Notes: generated by a model not told the origin, from the letters alone. Shown: positions 32,601 to 41,103, counted from the first letter of the stretch. The stretch is DNA of 64,000 nucleotides from Gnetum montanum (GCA_015680685.1 MNCI01000958.1:145646-209645), one strand, 5' to 3'. Numbers and translations: made by a program.

Positions 32601-32898
32601 TTTCCTTTTACTGATTCTCCATATAGTTTCTTAAGTGTTAGCAGATTTATGATTTCCAAAGCTTAAATGTTTTCTGACCTTGTTTTCCCTTAAATATATA
32701 CAAATTTAGGCTGATGCACTTGACAAGCTTGAAGCATTTACAAGTTTCAATGGGCCAGATTTTTATGGTCTTCCCCGAAATACATCAACCATCACCCTGG
32801 AGAAGACTTCTTGGCAGGTTCCTGATGAATATGATTGTGGTTTTGGAACACTTATTCCAATGTTAAGCGGGCAGACCATGGAATGGCAAGCAAGTTGA
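5671..32898 (+). CDS. PYR4: Dihydroorotase (PyrC type), seven exons, 351 codons
   Basis: The enzyme closes N-carbamoyl-L-aspartate to dihydroorotate in de novo pyrimidine synthesis. Exons are 5671-5774, 8062-8243, 8335-8471, 8680-8845, 8957-9073, 28048-28208 and 32710-32898. All introns are GT-AG, the phases agree, and no stop interrupts the 351 codons. Visible metal ligands of the class II (E. coli PyrC-like) enzyme are HLHLRDG (His19, His21), the lysine of YAVKYYPAG (Lys105, normally carbamylated), LLVHGE (His143), MEHIT (His181) and GTDSAPH (Asp255). The start at 5671 is the first in-frame ATG; a mitochondrial or plastid leader could lie in an unseen upstream exon. Intron 5 is 19 kb because it hosts a Tat retrotransposon on the opposite strand, yet the flanking splice sites look good. 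An alternative C-terminus is possible (see 33385). The symbol follows plant usage. Confidence 0.93.
7581..7935. repeat. Tandem duplication in dihydroorotase intron 1
   Basis: A unit of about 177 bases occurs twice in a row, starting at 7581 and 7758. Shared stretches include CTATCTCAATGGGACAATTT and TTTAGATTAACCTGCATCCC (ACATTAACC in the first copy). The copies differ at scattered positions, so the duplication is not recent. It contains no coding sequence. Confidence 0.85.
9897..10085. repeat. Small insertion with 17-base direct repeats (SINE-like, unclassified)
   Basis: TTTATTCATCATGCAAC occurs at 9897-9913 and again at 10069-10085, perfectly, with about 155 bases between. Long perfect flanking repeats are what a SINE or similar LINE-mobilised insert leaves. 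I could not find convincing pol III A and B boxes, so the class is open. The Tat element begins at the very next base, so it seems to have landed at the edge of the second repeat. Confidence 0.5.
10086..11770 (-). repeat. Tat element 3' LTR (left copy)
   Basis: It runs TGTAGCGATCG... to ...GGGGTGTTTCA, with TG/CA ends, and aligns throughout with 25875-27569. A minus-strand TATA box (plus-strand TATTTATA, 10813-10820) is present. The region 11080-11490 is crowded with GCTACGCTA/TAGCGTAGC motifs, including a perfect 13-base inverted repeat at 11131-11164. Confidence 0.92.
11771..11785 (-). other. Polypurine tract of the Tat element
   Basis: Read on the minus strand, GAAGAGGGGCCAA lies immediately before the LTR start TGAAACACC. 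A purine-rich run directly upstream of the 3' LTR is where plus-strand DNA synthesis is primed. This position independently fixes the element as minus-strand. Confidence 0.65.
11786..12970 (-). other. Tat element 3' non-coding tail
   Basis: About 1.2 kb lies between the integrase C-terminus and the polypurine tract. It shows no convincing gene. Its integrase-proximal 240 bases hold six copies of a short motif described separately. The open frames on either strand here look like chance frames in GC-rich sequence. Confidence 0.6.
12733..12965. repeat. Short hairpin-motif cluster A (six copies)
   Basis: Six degenerate copies of a motif like CCAGTTTAACGTCGTAGCGG begin near 12733, 12789, 12829, 12850, 12885 and 12925. 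Several form GGTC-loop-GACC inverted repeats, for example GGTCTTGGTAGACC. Read on the minus strand, the block translates into a repeating RYDDKLA-like peptide. Related clusters occur at 16571-16985 and 21862-22035, and nowhere else that I noticed in the window. Confidence 0.75.
12971..14245 (-). pseudogene. Tat integrase
   Basis: The N-terminal zinc region (14245-13811) shows VHEGLCGGH and TCDTCQR, the HHCC site. The catalytic core follows with the DNGPQF aspartate and the glutamate in GQAEATN (13723-13421), matching the D,D-35-E signature. The C-terminal piece (13156-12971) has GDLVLKV and NWEGPYMV, the GPF/Y-type module of gypsy integrases. One in-frame TAG sits before the first catalytic aspartate (QR-stop-GLDLIGP), where relatives usually have tryptophan. 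At least one other break separates the core from the C-terminal piece. It is therefore nearly complete but not translatable as it stands. Confidence 0.88.
14255..15625 (-). CDS. Tat reverse transcriptase C-terminus, RNase H and archaeal-type RNase H
   Basis: This is an open stretch of 456 codons, the largest in the window. It starts inside the RT palm with the catalytic YVDD near 15580. Next come the thumb and connection, then a gypsy RNase H ([36 protein letters not shown]). After a linker there is a second RNase H ([47 protein letters not shown]) of the archaeal type that defines Tat elements. The first Met is internal to the polyprotein and not a natural start. RT homology continues upstream in the same direction. 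Confidence 0.9.
   Translation of the reverse strand: MTYIFSDYILETLKDYVDDIAIKSKEAADHPHDLGVVLKCCQMHDLRLNPKKCVFGVKTGRMLGFVVSEAGIWVDPDKIKAIVNLAPPTNLKELRSLQGRVQFIRRFIARLTDKLHPMQHLLKKGIDFEWTTQCQQALNDLKKELSHLPTVHTPQRDKPLFIYLATSDTSIAALLCQKQDNSSEIPVYYLSHALIAYEAKYNEVERNCLALVFALKKWRHYLFHSTTNIICKSNILRAITNNLYESSRIARWKAITAEFDLCYISQSSTKGQAIATQLTASPVDNQATIDPEFPDEYVSNVAIIPWHFEATLHFDGTSTTRGGSAATTITFPSGEMYPSAYRFAFPCTNNVAKYEGLLKGLLTARALRIQHLAIRGDSQLVVNQITKVYACKATHLQPYCDLAKILLKQFATIDVQHVPRNENIVADALATLTLNIPSHSLANLPTTITECVEPIT
15626..16439 (-). pseudogene. Tat reverse transcriptase N-terminal half
   Basis: 15991-15749 reads [47 protein letters not shown] and [10 protein letters not shown], the RT fingers and first palm motifs. 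An in-frame TAA follows, then homology resumes ([24 protein letters not shown]) and hits a TGA just before 15625; the TGA is a likely CGA-to-TGA change. Upstream, 16439-16158 holds the less conserved lead-in found between protease and RT in Tat elements. Together with 14255-15625 this makes a nearly complete RT with a few point lesions. Confidence 0.82.
16571..16985. repeat. Short hairpin-motif cluster B (five copies)
   Basis: Five copies near 16571, 16660, 16855, 16899 and 16953 follow the pattern TAGTTTAAGGTCnnnnCGGACC. At least two pair as GGTC-loop-GACC. The cluster occupies the sequence upstream of the antisense gene's TATA box and separates it from the RT region. The spaces between copies show no gene. 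Confidence 0.75.
17162..17170 (+). promoter_or_regulatory. TATA box of the antisense gene
   Basis: TATAAATAG sits in a GC-rich context 159 bases upstream of the first ATG of the antisense gene. It is on the plus strand, opposite to the element's own transcription. This is a reasonable plant core promoter spacing and supports an independent transcription unit. Confidence 0.6.
17321..21707 (+). pseudogene. Antisense, intron-bearing gene carried by the Tat element; FCP1/NIF-like HAD region
   Basis: Inferred exons are 17321-17430, 17945-18391, 18475-18767, 18853-18895, 18983-19899, about 20036-20565, 20668-21491 and 21573-21707, with GT-AG introns and mostly matching phases. Exons 2-3 resemble the FCP1/NLI-interacting-factor phosphatase fold: [32 protein letters not shown], and HSYNTLYI where active relatives have a DDS loop. 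The usual DxDx(T/V) signature is DLGG, so activity is doubtful. The next exons encode a charged protein I do not recognise, with an acidic stretch, a predicted coiled-coil-like part (exon 7) and a Gly/Ala-rich tail. In-frame stops occur at 19224 (TAG), 20044 (TAA), 20859 (TAG) and 21267 (TAA), and exon 6 has a frameshift, so this copy is broken. It lies between protease and RT, opposite to the element. Confidence 0.72.
20377..20442 (+). repeat. In-frame 33-base tandem duplication in antisense-gene exon 6
   Basis: A 33-base unit encoding [11 protein letters not shown] is repeated perfectly at 20377-20409 and 20410-20442. The length is a multiple of three, so the frame is kept. Identity of the copies suggests recent slippage. 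Confidence 0.85.
21862..22035. repeat. Short hairpin-motif cluster C (four copies)
   Basis: Four copies near 21862, 21889, 21943 and 22012 follow CTAGTTTTAGGCCATTTCGG. Here the stem is GGCC-loop-GGCC instead of GGTC-loop-GACC, so both arms changed together relative to clusters A and B. The cluster lies between the antisense gene's stop and the protease end. Confidence 0.75.
22275..23276 (-). CDS. Tat protease region
   Basis: This open stretch of 333 codons ends at a natural-looking stop. Its C-terminal two thirds fit a retropepsin: [19 protein letters not shown] leads into [10 protein letters not shown] at the place of the usual D(S/T)GA motif, followed by [11 protein letters not shown], the conserved GR/HPWL-type flap motif. 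The active-site triad reads DDG, which is atypical. The N-terminal third is basic and resembles the gag-protease linker. It is in a different frame from gag, so a frameshift or break lies near 23.3 kb. The antisense gene begins just past its stop. Confidence 0.8.
   Translation of the reverse strand: MVGKTSKGSTVKGISKPTPSPFVFTPSSPKMKVDTITQPALPCRQGSEPRSKVVSPREIRLIGRIEEKESVKQAGGQEFLDALTQVKQALKQKNATLSLYNLVMTSVPHQEALVRMLTAIPVDGNMPAEEGVIYSVMLPSVPVESATPQLIFSNDAIREDPEGGQVTTAPLFITIRVGQHRIQRVHVDDGAATNVIPFPIVDKLGLVDQIKPTTTSCLRSFNWAHVLVKGTVHVNFVAGDQFPTDATFIVVKEMPGFNLILGRSWLAQLRAISSPINQEIHLPYAGREVVIYGDEVATQAISNVGMEQGSEVTTSEDEAPDHACINHATEELV
23325..24882 (-). pseudogene. Tat gag
   Basis: The likely start is the ATG at 24882 ([11 protein letters not shown]). 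The first part (to 24442) is followed by an in-frame TAA, then a Pro/Thr/Ala-rich stretch down to about 23.9 kb. A frameshift there moves the reading into the 23983-23381 frame, which holds the Retrotrans_gag core: [32 protein letters not shown] and [10 protein letters not shown]. This core builds the capsid. The stop and frameshift make the copy non-functional as read. No zinc knuckle is evident. Confidence 0.82.
24957..25860 (-). repeat. Six tandem repeats in the Tat leader
   Basis: Units start near 24957, 25123, 25291, 25449, 25571 and 25691, with spacings of about 166, 168, 158, 122 and 120 bases. Each begins GGCTTTATGTCTCGTAGGAT-like and contains GACCGTCGAGGCGACCGATC-like and CAACCGTA-like blocks. 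The two shorter units lack a middle segment. The array fills the leader between the primer site and gag. Confidence 0.85.
25850..25872 (-). other. Primer-binding site of the Tat element
   Basis: Just inside the right LTR, reading minus, is TGGCGCTAGAAGGAGGG. It begins with TGG, the complement of a tRNA CCA end, after a short spacer, which is the expected primer-site layout. I do not assign the tRNA species. Confidence 0.65.
25875..27569 (-). repeat. Tat element 5' LTR (right copy)
   Basis: It runs TGTAGCAACTG... to ...GGGGTGTTTCA and aligns with 10086-11770. Most differences are transitions. It carries the element's own minus-strand TATA box (plus-strand TATTTATA, 26602-26609). The GCTACGC palindrome region (26920-26963) has expanded relative to the left copy. 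Confidence 0.92.
26602..26609 (-). promoter_or_regulatory. TATA box in the Tat 5' LTR
   Basis: Plus-strand TATTTATA reads TATAAATA on the minus strand, in the LTR that would drive the element. The same box is kept in the left LTR at 10813-10820. Conservation in both copies supports function. Confidence 0.5.
28936..29213. repeat. Tandem duplication in dihydroorotase intron 6
   Basis: Two copies of a 139-base unit start at 28936 and 29075. Shared stretches include TTTGCTGGCTTTCATT, TTCATTCATATCCA and CCAATATTTCTGTTCTCTGT (near match in copy one). The copies have diverged and hold no gene. Confidence 0.85.
29214..32709. other. Remainder of dihydroorotase intron 6
   Basis: About 3.5 kb of AT-rich intron. 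The part from about 29.7 to 30.8 kb has a different composition and could be an old repeat, but I found no terminal repeats or coding domain. No exon of this gene or another is recognisable until 32710. Confidence 0.4.
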
Positions 32899-33384
32899 AT
32901 GGTCTCTCCACTAGCTTCTGCCTATTTGAAATATCTGAAATTTTCTTTCAGAGGAAGTCTTTGTTTTTAATTTTTTAAAGTGAAGGATATGACCAGCATT
33001 ATCATTTTCTTTAATAATGTGTGTGCTTGGATCTTAGTAATCTATGCAAAAGTATAGAAATTAACAGGATACACAGTTACCGAGCTTAAAATATGAAACA
33101 TTGTTACTTCTATACTGCAAATAATAATGCTCTATTTCATCTAAAAATAATGCCACCATGTAAAATTTATTTGGTGACTTAAGTTCTATTGTTCTCGTTA
33201 CGTGCGGCTTCATAATCGCTATGAACTTGTATACTTAATGTGACTGGATTCCGTATTAATGTCATATCTCCAATTTCTTGATGAGCTTGATACTTGAAAA
33301 CATTGAATAATGTATATGTTTTGTCATTTCGTGTCCTCTCTCCTTTGATATTCATACAAGCCTAATCTTGATTTTTTTAATTAG

Positions 33385-33480
33385 GTGGCCCTTCCTATCC
33401 TTGCAAGGAAAGAATTCCTTGATGAAGATTTTTATGAAAAGAATAAGCCTCCATATCCGTCTGCTATTAACAAAAGGTGA
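33385..33480 (+). other. Candidate alternative last exon of dihydroorotase
   Basis: After a TTAG acceptor, 31 codons read VALPILARKEFLDEDFYEKN and continue to a TGA. The frame fits a phase-0 junction with exon 7 if exon 7 ended at 32889 and used the GC donor GCAAGT at 32890. The join would replace the last two residues and stop of the main form. It is equally possible that this is 3' untranslated or intergenic sequence. Confidence 0.35.
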
Positions 33481-34555
33481 TGGACTTTGACCCCTATTCA
33501 TTCTTTCTTATCCTTCTTAGAACAAACGAATCTTTTTGATGAAGATTCCTTTTGAAGATTCGATGTTCCTATGAAAATGTTCTTCATGTTTGATAATTCA
33601 AATAAATAATTCCACAATCAAGTCATCATTCCCTCTCTATTCTTTATCATTAGCACTTAGAAATTTCATCAATACAACCAATACTTTGATGAATAAACAA
33701 TCATAGGTGGACTATTTTTTTAGAATCTGAAACAATGAAGATTTTGCTGACCACAATTCCAACATGATTTTGAATATAACACTGCCATCAATGTAACTCA
33801 TTTTGCCTTTTGCCTTGATATAAATGCCTGATGTAGATACCAACTTTCATGGATTGCAAGTAATATTGACCTTTAGCCTTCAATTATTATACCAAAATTA
33901 CTTGTGAGAACTATGCCTTCTGCCACTATTCATACTAATAAAGTAAAGATACTTGCAATTTCATAATGTGCATCCATTGGCAAATTAACATACTAATTAA
34001 AAGTTTGTTGAAAATTGCTAGATTTCTAACACATTGGTCACCATGTTCTTTGGCAGAACAAACTTTAGGCTAGTTCACCGTATGCTTCTTTCTTTTCATA
34101 TTATGATTCTAACTAAAGCATTATTGAATTTTTTCAATTTTATCTAAGATGAATTTGGATTTTTTAGAATATGTCGTGGTAAAGTAAAATGATGGGTTGG
34201 ATTCAAGCATAAACTTAGTTGAACTCTGCTTACTTGACAGAGTAGTTTAGCTTTCCAAGGCTTGCTTAAAGGAATGCAAAATGTCTTTAACAATATAACG
34301 TAAGTAATGTGAATCTTTTCATTTAAGGAAAAAGCGTAAGCTTAAAGGAAAAGCAAGCAGAAAAGCTATGAGCTTATAATTATGGATTTAAGGTTTTTGA
34401 AGCAGGTCCTAAAGTAAAACAATGGAATTAGATTCAAGCATAAGTTAGCTGAACTTTGCTAGCACTTTGCTAGCTTGAGAGAGTTGTTTAACCTTCTAGG
34501 ACTTGTTTGAAGGAATGCAAAATATCTTTTTTAGTAACATAAATTAAATAGCATG
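33481..34555. other. Intergenic region after dihydroorotase
   Basis: About 1 kb of AT-rich sequence with no recognisable gene. Near 34.2-34.5 kb there are loosely repeated phrases such as GCTTGCTTAAAGGAATGCAAA and GACTTGTTTGAAGGAATGCA, which lead into the tandem array downstream. Confidence 0.4.
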
Positions 34556-35010
34556 TGCTTAAAAGAATATCTTTTAATCTTAGAAAAATTGTATGTTTTA
34601 TGGAAAACATGGGGAAATAAAATAAGTGGAAAAAGAAGTGAGAATAATCTTTTGAAAAATATGTTTGAGCTTAAAAGAATATCTTTTGAGGTAAGAAAAA
34701 TTGCAAGTTTTATGGGAACTTGGGGAAACAAAATAAATGAAAAATGAAGTGAAAATGATCTTTGAAAAATATGTTTGAGGTTAAAAGAATATCTTTTGAT
34801 CTCAGAAAAATTGAAGTTTTATGGAAAACGTGGGAAACAAAATAAATGGAAAAAGAATGAGAATAATCTTTGAAGTTTTATGGAAAACGTGGGAAACAAA
34901 ATAAATGGAAAAAGAATGAGAATAATCTTTGAAAAATATGTTTGGGGATGTGGGGTATGGGAAACAAAATAAATGGAAAAAGAATGAGAATAATCTTTGA
35001 AAAATATGTT
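34556..35010. repeat. Tandem array next to the tRNA-Ala gene
   Basis: Full units of about 110 bases begin near 34558, 34669 and 34779 with TTAAAAGAATATCTTTT. Shorter units carrying GTGGGAAACAAAATAAATGG follow at about 34830, 34890 and 34965. Bases 34943-34958 are TGGGGATGTGGGGTAT, which matches the 3' end of the adjacent tRNA gene with one change. The array is therefore built partly from tRNA and its flank. Confidence 0.8.
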
Positions 35011-35083
35011 TGGAGATGTGGGGTATCGATCCCCATACCTCTCGCATGCAAAGCGAGCGCTCTACCATATGAGCTACACCCCC
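35011..35083 (-). tRNA. tRNA-Ala (anticodon UGC)
   Basis: Read minus, it starts GGGGGTGTAGCTC. The anticodon arm is CTCGC-TTTGCAT-GCGAG with anticodon TGC, the T arm is TGGGG-ATCGATA-CCCCA, and the acceptor 3' strand CATCTCC is followed by discriminator A. The acceptor stem pairs fully, counting G-U pairs. Pair 3-70 is G-U, the classical alanine identity element. The internal A box (TAGCTCATATGG) and B box (GGATCGATACC) are present. It has no intron and no encoded CCA, as in nuclear tRNA genes. It lies about 290 bases upstream of RPN3 on the other strand. Confidence 0.95.
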
Positions 35084-35368
35084 GTTGCATTATAACGGAT
35101 ACATTTCCTTAAAATGAAGAATCATAGAAAATTTGGAGATGCCTTGCCACCAAAACAAAGCAACCCTCTTGTTCAACTTTTGTTTTGAAGGACAATAAAG
35201 AGGAGCATCGTGGGTGTAGGGGCCTAAATTTCGGCTTCTCGGACGCAACACAAACCCCAGCAGCGTCTGCAAATCAGTAAGTTCTGCGGTTAAGCTGCGC
35301 AAGTGTGAATCTCTGTGCGCAGATATCGTCGACGAAAAGCCAGAACAAGTTGTTGCTGTTGATTCGCT

Positions 35369-38300
35369 ATGACGACGCAGAAGGACATGGACACCGATTC
35401 CCCTAATTCTCCACAGCCTGTCTCCGTTGTCGCGCGTAAGTTTTGGTTCTCTCTACCCTACTTATCCAAATTTCTGTCTAGCAAGGGTTTTGAAACAAGG
35501 TTTTGGTTTGGGCGTTAACGTACGTTGTTGCGTTCAGATCTGAAGAATGTCGCGGTGCTTATCGAGAAGGGCGTTGTGACGAAGGAGGTGAGGCTTATGG
35601 TGAGGGCCGTTCGCCTGCTTATGACTTTGCGCAGAAAGCTCAAGGCCGAAGATATTCATGAGTTTCTCAGGCACATTCTTCCGCCTGGCTCGGATGTTGC
35701 TGCTCGCCTTCTCAGTTACTTTTCGAAGGTGCTTTGTTTTTGTTCGTTTTTTGTTAAATCAAAGTTTTCGGCTGTTTTCCCTGAGTGTATGTGAATATCA
35801 TTTAGTAAATGCAGTGCGCTTGTTCGATTAAACACAGCGTTTTGTTTGAATTAGCTGCAAAGTGCTGTAAGGTATATTTTTAAGTCCTGTTAGTTAGAGA
35901 GTTATTTATTTATCAGTTGAGTTTCGATCTTTGTATATTCTATGGCACTCGTATGGAATTTCTGAGTGGACGGAAATTTTGAATTAAGTGGCCGAGGCCA
36001 TAAGTCTTTGTGATACGGAAGTTTGTCGTTCATTCGAGTATACACACAAAATTTGCTACTAGTCTAATAATTTAAGCAGAAAATATCCAAATGCCGGCAT
36101 AGAACATATTGCATTCTTTACAGAAAATGCTAATTTAAGATGTTAGAATTATCCGTACCGTATGCAGACATCTTTCCTGGCAATCCTCTGCGGAAGGTAA
36201 GGTCTTATAGTTGCTTGATAGATGAGATTTTCGTGAACAGGGGTTCTCTTATAAATTTAGGGCTTTCACTATTATTGATGCTGCAGCAATTGCTAGGATA
36301 ACTTTTGAATTGTTTTGTTGGAGGAGAGGAATCATGATTGTCTTTGCCATATGTTTTAAAGAAAACTGAATAGAATGCGAATGTGAGCAGAGCATTTTTA
36401 TTATGTCCATGCAAGATATCAAAGGGCCCATTGAATGACCATTTTTGCATCGAGTCGAAAAAATATTTCTTAATGAAGTGATTCATAAAGATAGGATTCA
36501 GTTGTAATAGCTTGGGCAATGTTGTATAACAAACTTCGGTGCATAACAAACTTCGGTGCGTTGTCCACTACACTCTGGAAGCAAAATCCACAAATGATTT
36601 GTTACAATGGAGGAGGTGAAGTGATCCTTTTATTTCAACTCAGAAGTCTGGGATCCCATTCTAGCTTTAGCAATATATGTTTTTAAATGTAGTGGGATTG
36701 CAGAACAAGAAAATGCACATTCTTTACTAGACTTCTCCTTGGATACGCTGAATAGTTTTTTCTTTAATTAGTACTTTTTTTGAGGGATGAGGACCACATT
36801 TAGGATATGACTTTTGCTTCAAAATTAGGAGGCTAGTTAAATCACTCTATGTTGTAGCGTATCTCTTTTTCATAAGAATTATGTCTCTATGTCTGCAAAA
36901 CAATAAGGTTTTGAGTACTGCAGTCTTTTTCAATTAGTGCAGTTAATATCCTTACCAGATAGTGGCAGATTGATTTCTATTAGCTTTGGGACAATTTTAC
37001 TTTAGGGGCCTAGCAGTTTTCAAAAACTAAAACCGCCTGCATGGGGATTTCAAAAATCTGGAAAAAACATCAGACAGTCTGAAATCATACTGTATAACTA
37101 TGAAGGAGAAATACAGCAGTAGAATTGAATTATTTTCACAGAAAACTACAAAAAGAAATCCGAGTAGAATTTTTTTTATGTAGATGAGACTGTAAAAATG
37201 AAAACTGGGGCATAAATAACTGTTACAAGGCAATTTCAACCATGACCAAAAATGTCGGAAGTTGATAATTCTAAAGTTGAACTTGAGCATGAAATTTCGA
37301 GGCAGCAGTAAGTGGTAATATGTTAAAAGTGAAGAAAGACAGCTAGCATACAGTCGCCTATTTTTCATTTTCATCCTCTGCCTACCACACGCAGGTATTG
37401 AGAACCTATGGTTGATCAACAAGGCCTCCCATCTACCTAGCAAGCATGAAGGTCTGTAGCTTCAATTCGCTTAGGTCTTGTTCACCTGTGCAACACTTGT
37501 TTGTTGCCATTTGACCTATAATGTCTGGCAGAGCATGGTCGTTTATGATGAGCTTCATCAGAAATAAACATTGCCAATGTGCCATCCACTGCAGACTTGT
37601 ACAGAGGCTGCTATGGAGGGTTAAGTTCAACTACCGTACTTCAGCACCACTGGTATTCTCCACCAGCACTAAACCCTTCCCACAATCATGCATCTTGGTT
37701 GTTAAAAGCTGCTTTTGCAAGGGCTTAATAGTTTTCAAATCTTTCAAGCCCTTAAAGTAAAATTATTCCTTAGCTTCATTATAAATGCAATTAATAGTAG
37801 GAACATGTACCTTTATGATTAGATTGGATTGTTTTAAGTTTGGAGAACGATGATTATTTATGTTGTTTAAAATAAACAAAAGGCACTGAAGTTTTTCTGG
37901 TTGTCTATTGAGAGCTCTGCTCCAACGTGCTTTGTTTGTTAAGTTAATGTTAACAATTGAGAAGATTTTCACACTCAAGGACAGAATCTCTCACTTTTAT
38001 TCATCAATCGGTCTATAGAATAATTTTATATGAAAATGCACTATTTTGTTTCCTCAAACTGTTCATTCCAAGGTACTTTTTAATGTGAATCATCTCTGCA
38101 GCGTATTTAGGCGTTTCATTTGATTAATGACAGGAAGATCAGAAAGATATGGAGATTGACAGTCCATCAAATTCCAGTCTTTCTTCCAAGCATTCGATTT
38201 TGCCAGAGATAGAAGTTTTTGCTTTTTGGCTGGTGCTTATCTTTTTAATTGATCAAAAGCAATTTGACGAGGTGAGTTTTTGTTTTGGCCTGATGACCTG

Positions 38301-39798
38301 GGCTTAAAACTGTGTATAACGATATTAGTAAATGTTTTCTGTATTTTTCTATGGCAAGTGGTGGTGTTATGGTGATGAAGCTTGTTACAGGCCAAAATAT
38401 ATTCGTCTGCCGCCATTGCAAGACTAAAACAATTCAACCGCAGGACACTTGATGTTATAGCTGCTAGGCTATATTTCTATTACTCTTATAGCTATGAGCG
38501 TACTAATTCACTTGCTGAGATTAGAAGGTAGGCACTGATTTTGACTGATATCTGGAATATGCTATTGCTGTTCCTTATTACTGATCAATGTGTGCTTTTG
38601 TCAGTACTCTTCTTTCTTTACATAGAACTGCAACCTTGCGGCATGATGAACTCGGGCAGGTTAGTATCATTATGTAGCTTTTAATTTTTAAGCTATCTTG
38701 TTGTTTCTTTCTTGCGCTGGATGCATGCGGATGTTGAATTTTGCCTTGACAGGAAACATTATTGAATCTTCTTCTTCGTAATTATCTCCACTACAATCTC
38801 TATGATCAAGCGGAGAAATTAAGGTCAAAAGCACCACGGTTTGAAGCCCATTCAAATCAGCAGGTATGTACTTGATGAGAGACATTTAAAAAAAAAAGAC
38901 ATTCTAGTTATGAATCATTGTATGTTCTCATTTTGTTTGCACGGCTTTGAATGTCTTAGTTCTGCCGGTACTTATACTACCTAGGCAGAATAAGAACTAT
39001 ACAGTTGGAGTACACTGATGCCAAGGAGAGTCTTTTGCAAGCAGCACGTAAAGCACCTATTTCTGCACGAGGTTTTCGCATTCAATGCAACAAATGGGCA
39101 GCCATTGTTCGTCTTCTTCTTGGTGAAATTCCAGAGAGGACAACATTCATGCAGAAGGGAATGAAGAATGCACTGAGGCCATATTTTGAGCTTACTAATG
39201 TTGGTACCTTTTTCCATTGGATCTTCATTATGATTCCGTGATATGTACATGCTGGTTGATTTATTCCTGTTGTATTTTGTAGGCTGTCCGCATTGGTGAT
39301 TTGGAGCTTTTTCGTAGTGTTGCAGACAACTATGCTAGCACATTTAGGGCAGATCGAACTCATAACTTAATTGTTCGCCTTCGTCATAATGTCATAAGAA
39401 CTGGACTTCGAAATATTAGTATATCCTACTCCAGGATATCTCTGGCAGATGTTGCTGCAAAGTTGAGGCTTAATTCTGCGACTCCCGTTGCTGATGCAGA
39501 ATGTATTGTTGCAAAAGCCATCCGAGATGGTGCAATCGATGCAACAATTGATCATGCAAATGGTTGGATGCTTTCTAAAGAGACGGGTGATGTTTATTCT
39601 ACGAATGAACCACAGATGGCATTTAATGCACGTATAACATTCTGCCTCAATATGCACAATGAAGCTGTTAAGGCTTTAAGATTTCCTCCAAACGCTCACA
39701 AGAAAGAGAGAGAGAGTGCTGAGAAGCGAAGAGAAAGGCAACAGCAGGAGCAGGAACTTGCAAAGCACATTGCTGAGGAAGATGATGATGATTTTTGA
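35369..39798 (+). CDS. RPN3: 26S proteasome non-ATPase regulatory subunit RPN3 (PSMD3), eight exons, 484 codons
   Basis: RPN3 is a scaffold subunit of the 19S lid of the 26S proteasome. Exons are 35369-35435, 35538-35728, 38134-38271, 38391-38527, 38605-38659, 38753-38863, 38960-39199 and 39283-39798. All introns are GT-AG, the phases agree and no stop interrupts. The length of 484 residues is close to plant RPN3 (about 488). Recognisable stretches are [75 protein letters not shown] and [18 protein letters not shown]. The PCI domain occupies roughly residues 240-430, and the protein ends in the acidic tail AEEDDDDF. The start is the first ATG, giving [10 protein letters not shown]; this N-terminus is variable in the family. 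Exon 2 (residues 24-86) is also less conserved. Intron 2 is the longest (2.4 kb). Confidence 0.96.
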
Positions 39799-40970
39799 AC
39801 GTTGCCTTTTTTGAAATTCATGGTAGTTATTCGATAAGTTATGTGGATTTCGTAATCTTAAATGTCTGAATAGATGTTACCGATCATCATTAATTGAAAT
39901 CTCATAATGTTTAGCACTTGTTTTTGTAGGTGCATATACTTTACTTTAGTATCTGACATGTCTGGCATGTCTGCAACATTGTTTCCATGAAGAATTAAGA
40001 CCTGTCGTCTAGCTTTTAAAAATTCTAGAGTTTTTTCCATTAAGGCGCTTGCAAGTTGCAACACCGGCAGGTGTGGAACTTCTTAAATTTAGTGTTACGG
40101 TATTTGATAAGTTTTAATAACACGTGGGAAATGTTTGTGGATTTTACCCTGAAAGAAATTTTTTGAACAGTTATTTAAAAGTGTGAATGCAATCGTTGTG
40201 TAACATGAAGCAATTGTGATACCTTTATCTCGTAAGGATAGTTACACCTGGCTAAGTTGTAATTATGGCTAATTTAATTACACTAATTATTATTTGATTT
40301 ATATGTTATCATTAATAAATCATCTTGGAGGTTGTTGGAAGAGTTAACTGACAGACAAAGTTGATGTTTATATGTTGTTAAGGTTTTTAAGCCTTTGGGG
40401 GAGTTAGAAAAATTTCCAAAAATTTCCTTCTGTAATGGTTCACATCAACTTGGCTGCCTTCTGAAACGGTAACAGATGCAACAAGCATGAGCATTAGTGG
40501 TCTGTTTTTAGTTTACTATAGATCTATTACATTGCTGTTGCTGGCGCATGAGCACTGTTGTTGTTTCGAAGTTTGATTGTGTTTATTACTGAATTCTTTA
40601 CCTGGTGGAGTTGCCAGTTAATTATGGCTTCTTGGATTGCAAGGTATTTTTCAGATATTGCTCTCTGATTTGCCCTGCTTTGAAATGTTGTTTGATATGG
40701 CTTCCGTTGAATAATTGTTTGTCTTATTTTTGAAAGTTTTTGTTTTGCATTCATATATAATTATTGTGGACAAGAAAAAAGGCATGTTTTGGGATGGCAT
40801 TTAAGATATTTGAAGCTAATTCGTTAAGCTCTTTTTCTATTTTCCTTTACTGGAAACCGTTATAGATTTTGGCTATTGAATAAATCTATCAAATGGGCGT
40901 GGAATTTGTGTTTGAAATCACATAACATGAGTTAGCTTTGAAGTGGTTCAAGGTAACCGAGTTCCTGTTG

Positions 40971-41103
40971 CGAACATTGGAACCTCAACTCTATCAATAA
41001 CTTAAGGATTTTTTCAGTTAGATGTCTCCTAGATCTGTGAACATTGGAACTTCGACTCTATCAAAAACTTACGGGATTTTTCAAGTTAACGCGTCTCCTC
41101 TGA
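40971..41103. repeat. Tandem duplication, 67-base unit
   Basis: Copies start at 40971 and 41038 with GAACATTGGAAC. Both continue through CTCTATCAA, ACTTA, GGATTTTT and GTCTCCT blocks. They are diverged. Confidence 0.75.

Noticed and set aside
5671-32898. Dihydroorotase as a pseudogene because of the 19 kb intron
   Set aside because: All exons join in phase, splice sites are canonical and catalytic residues are present, so the gene looks intact.
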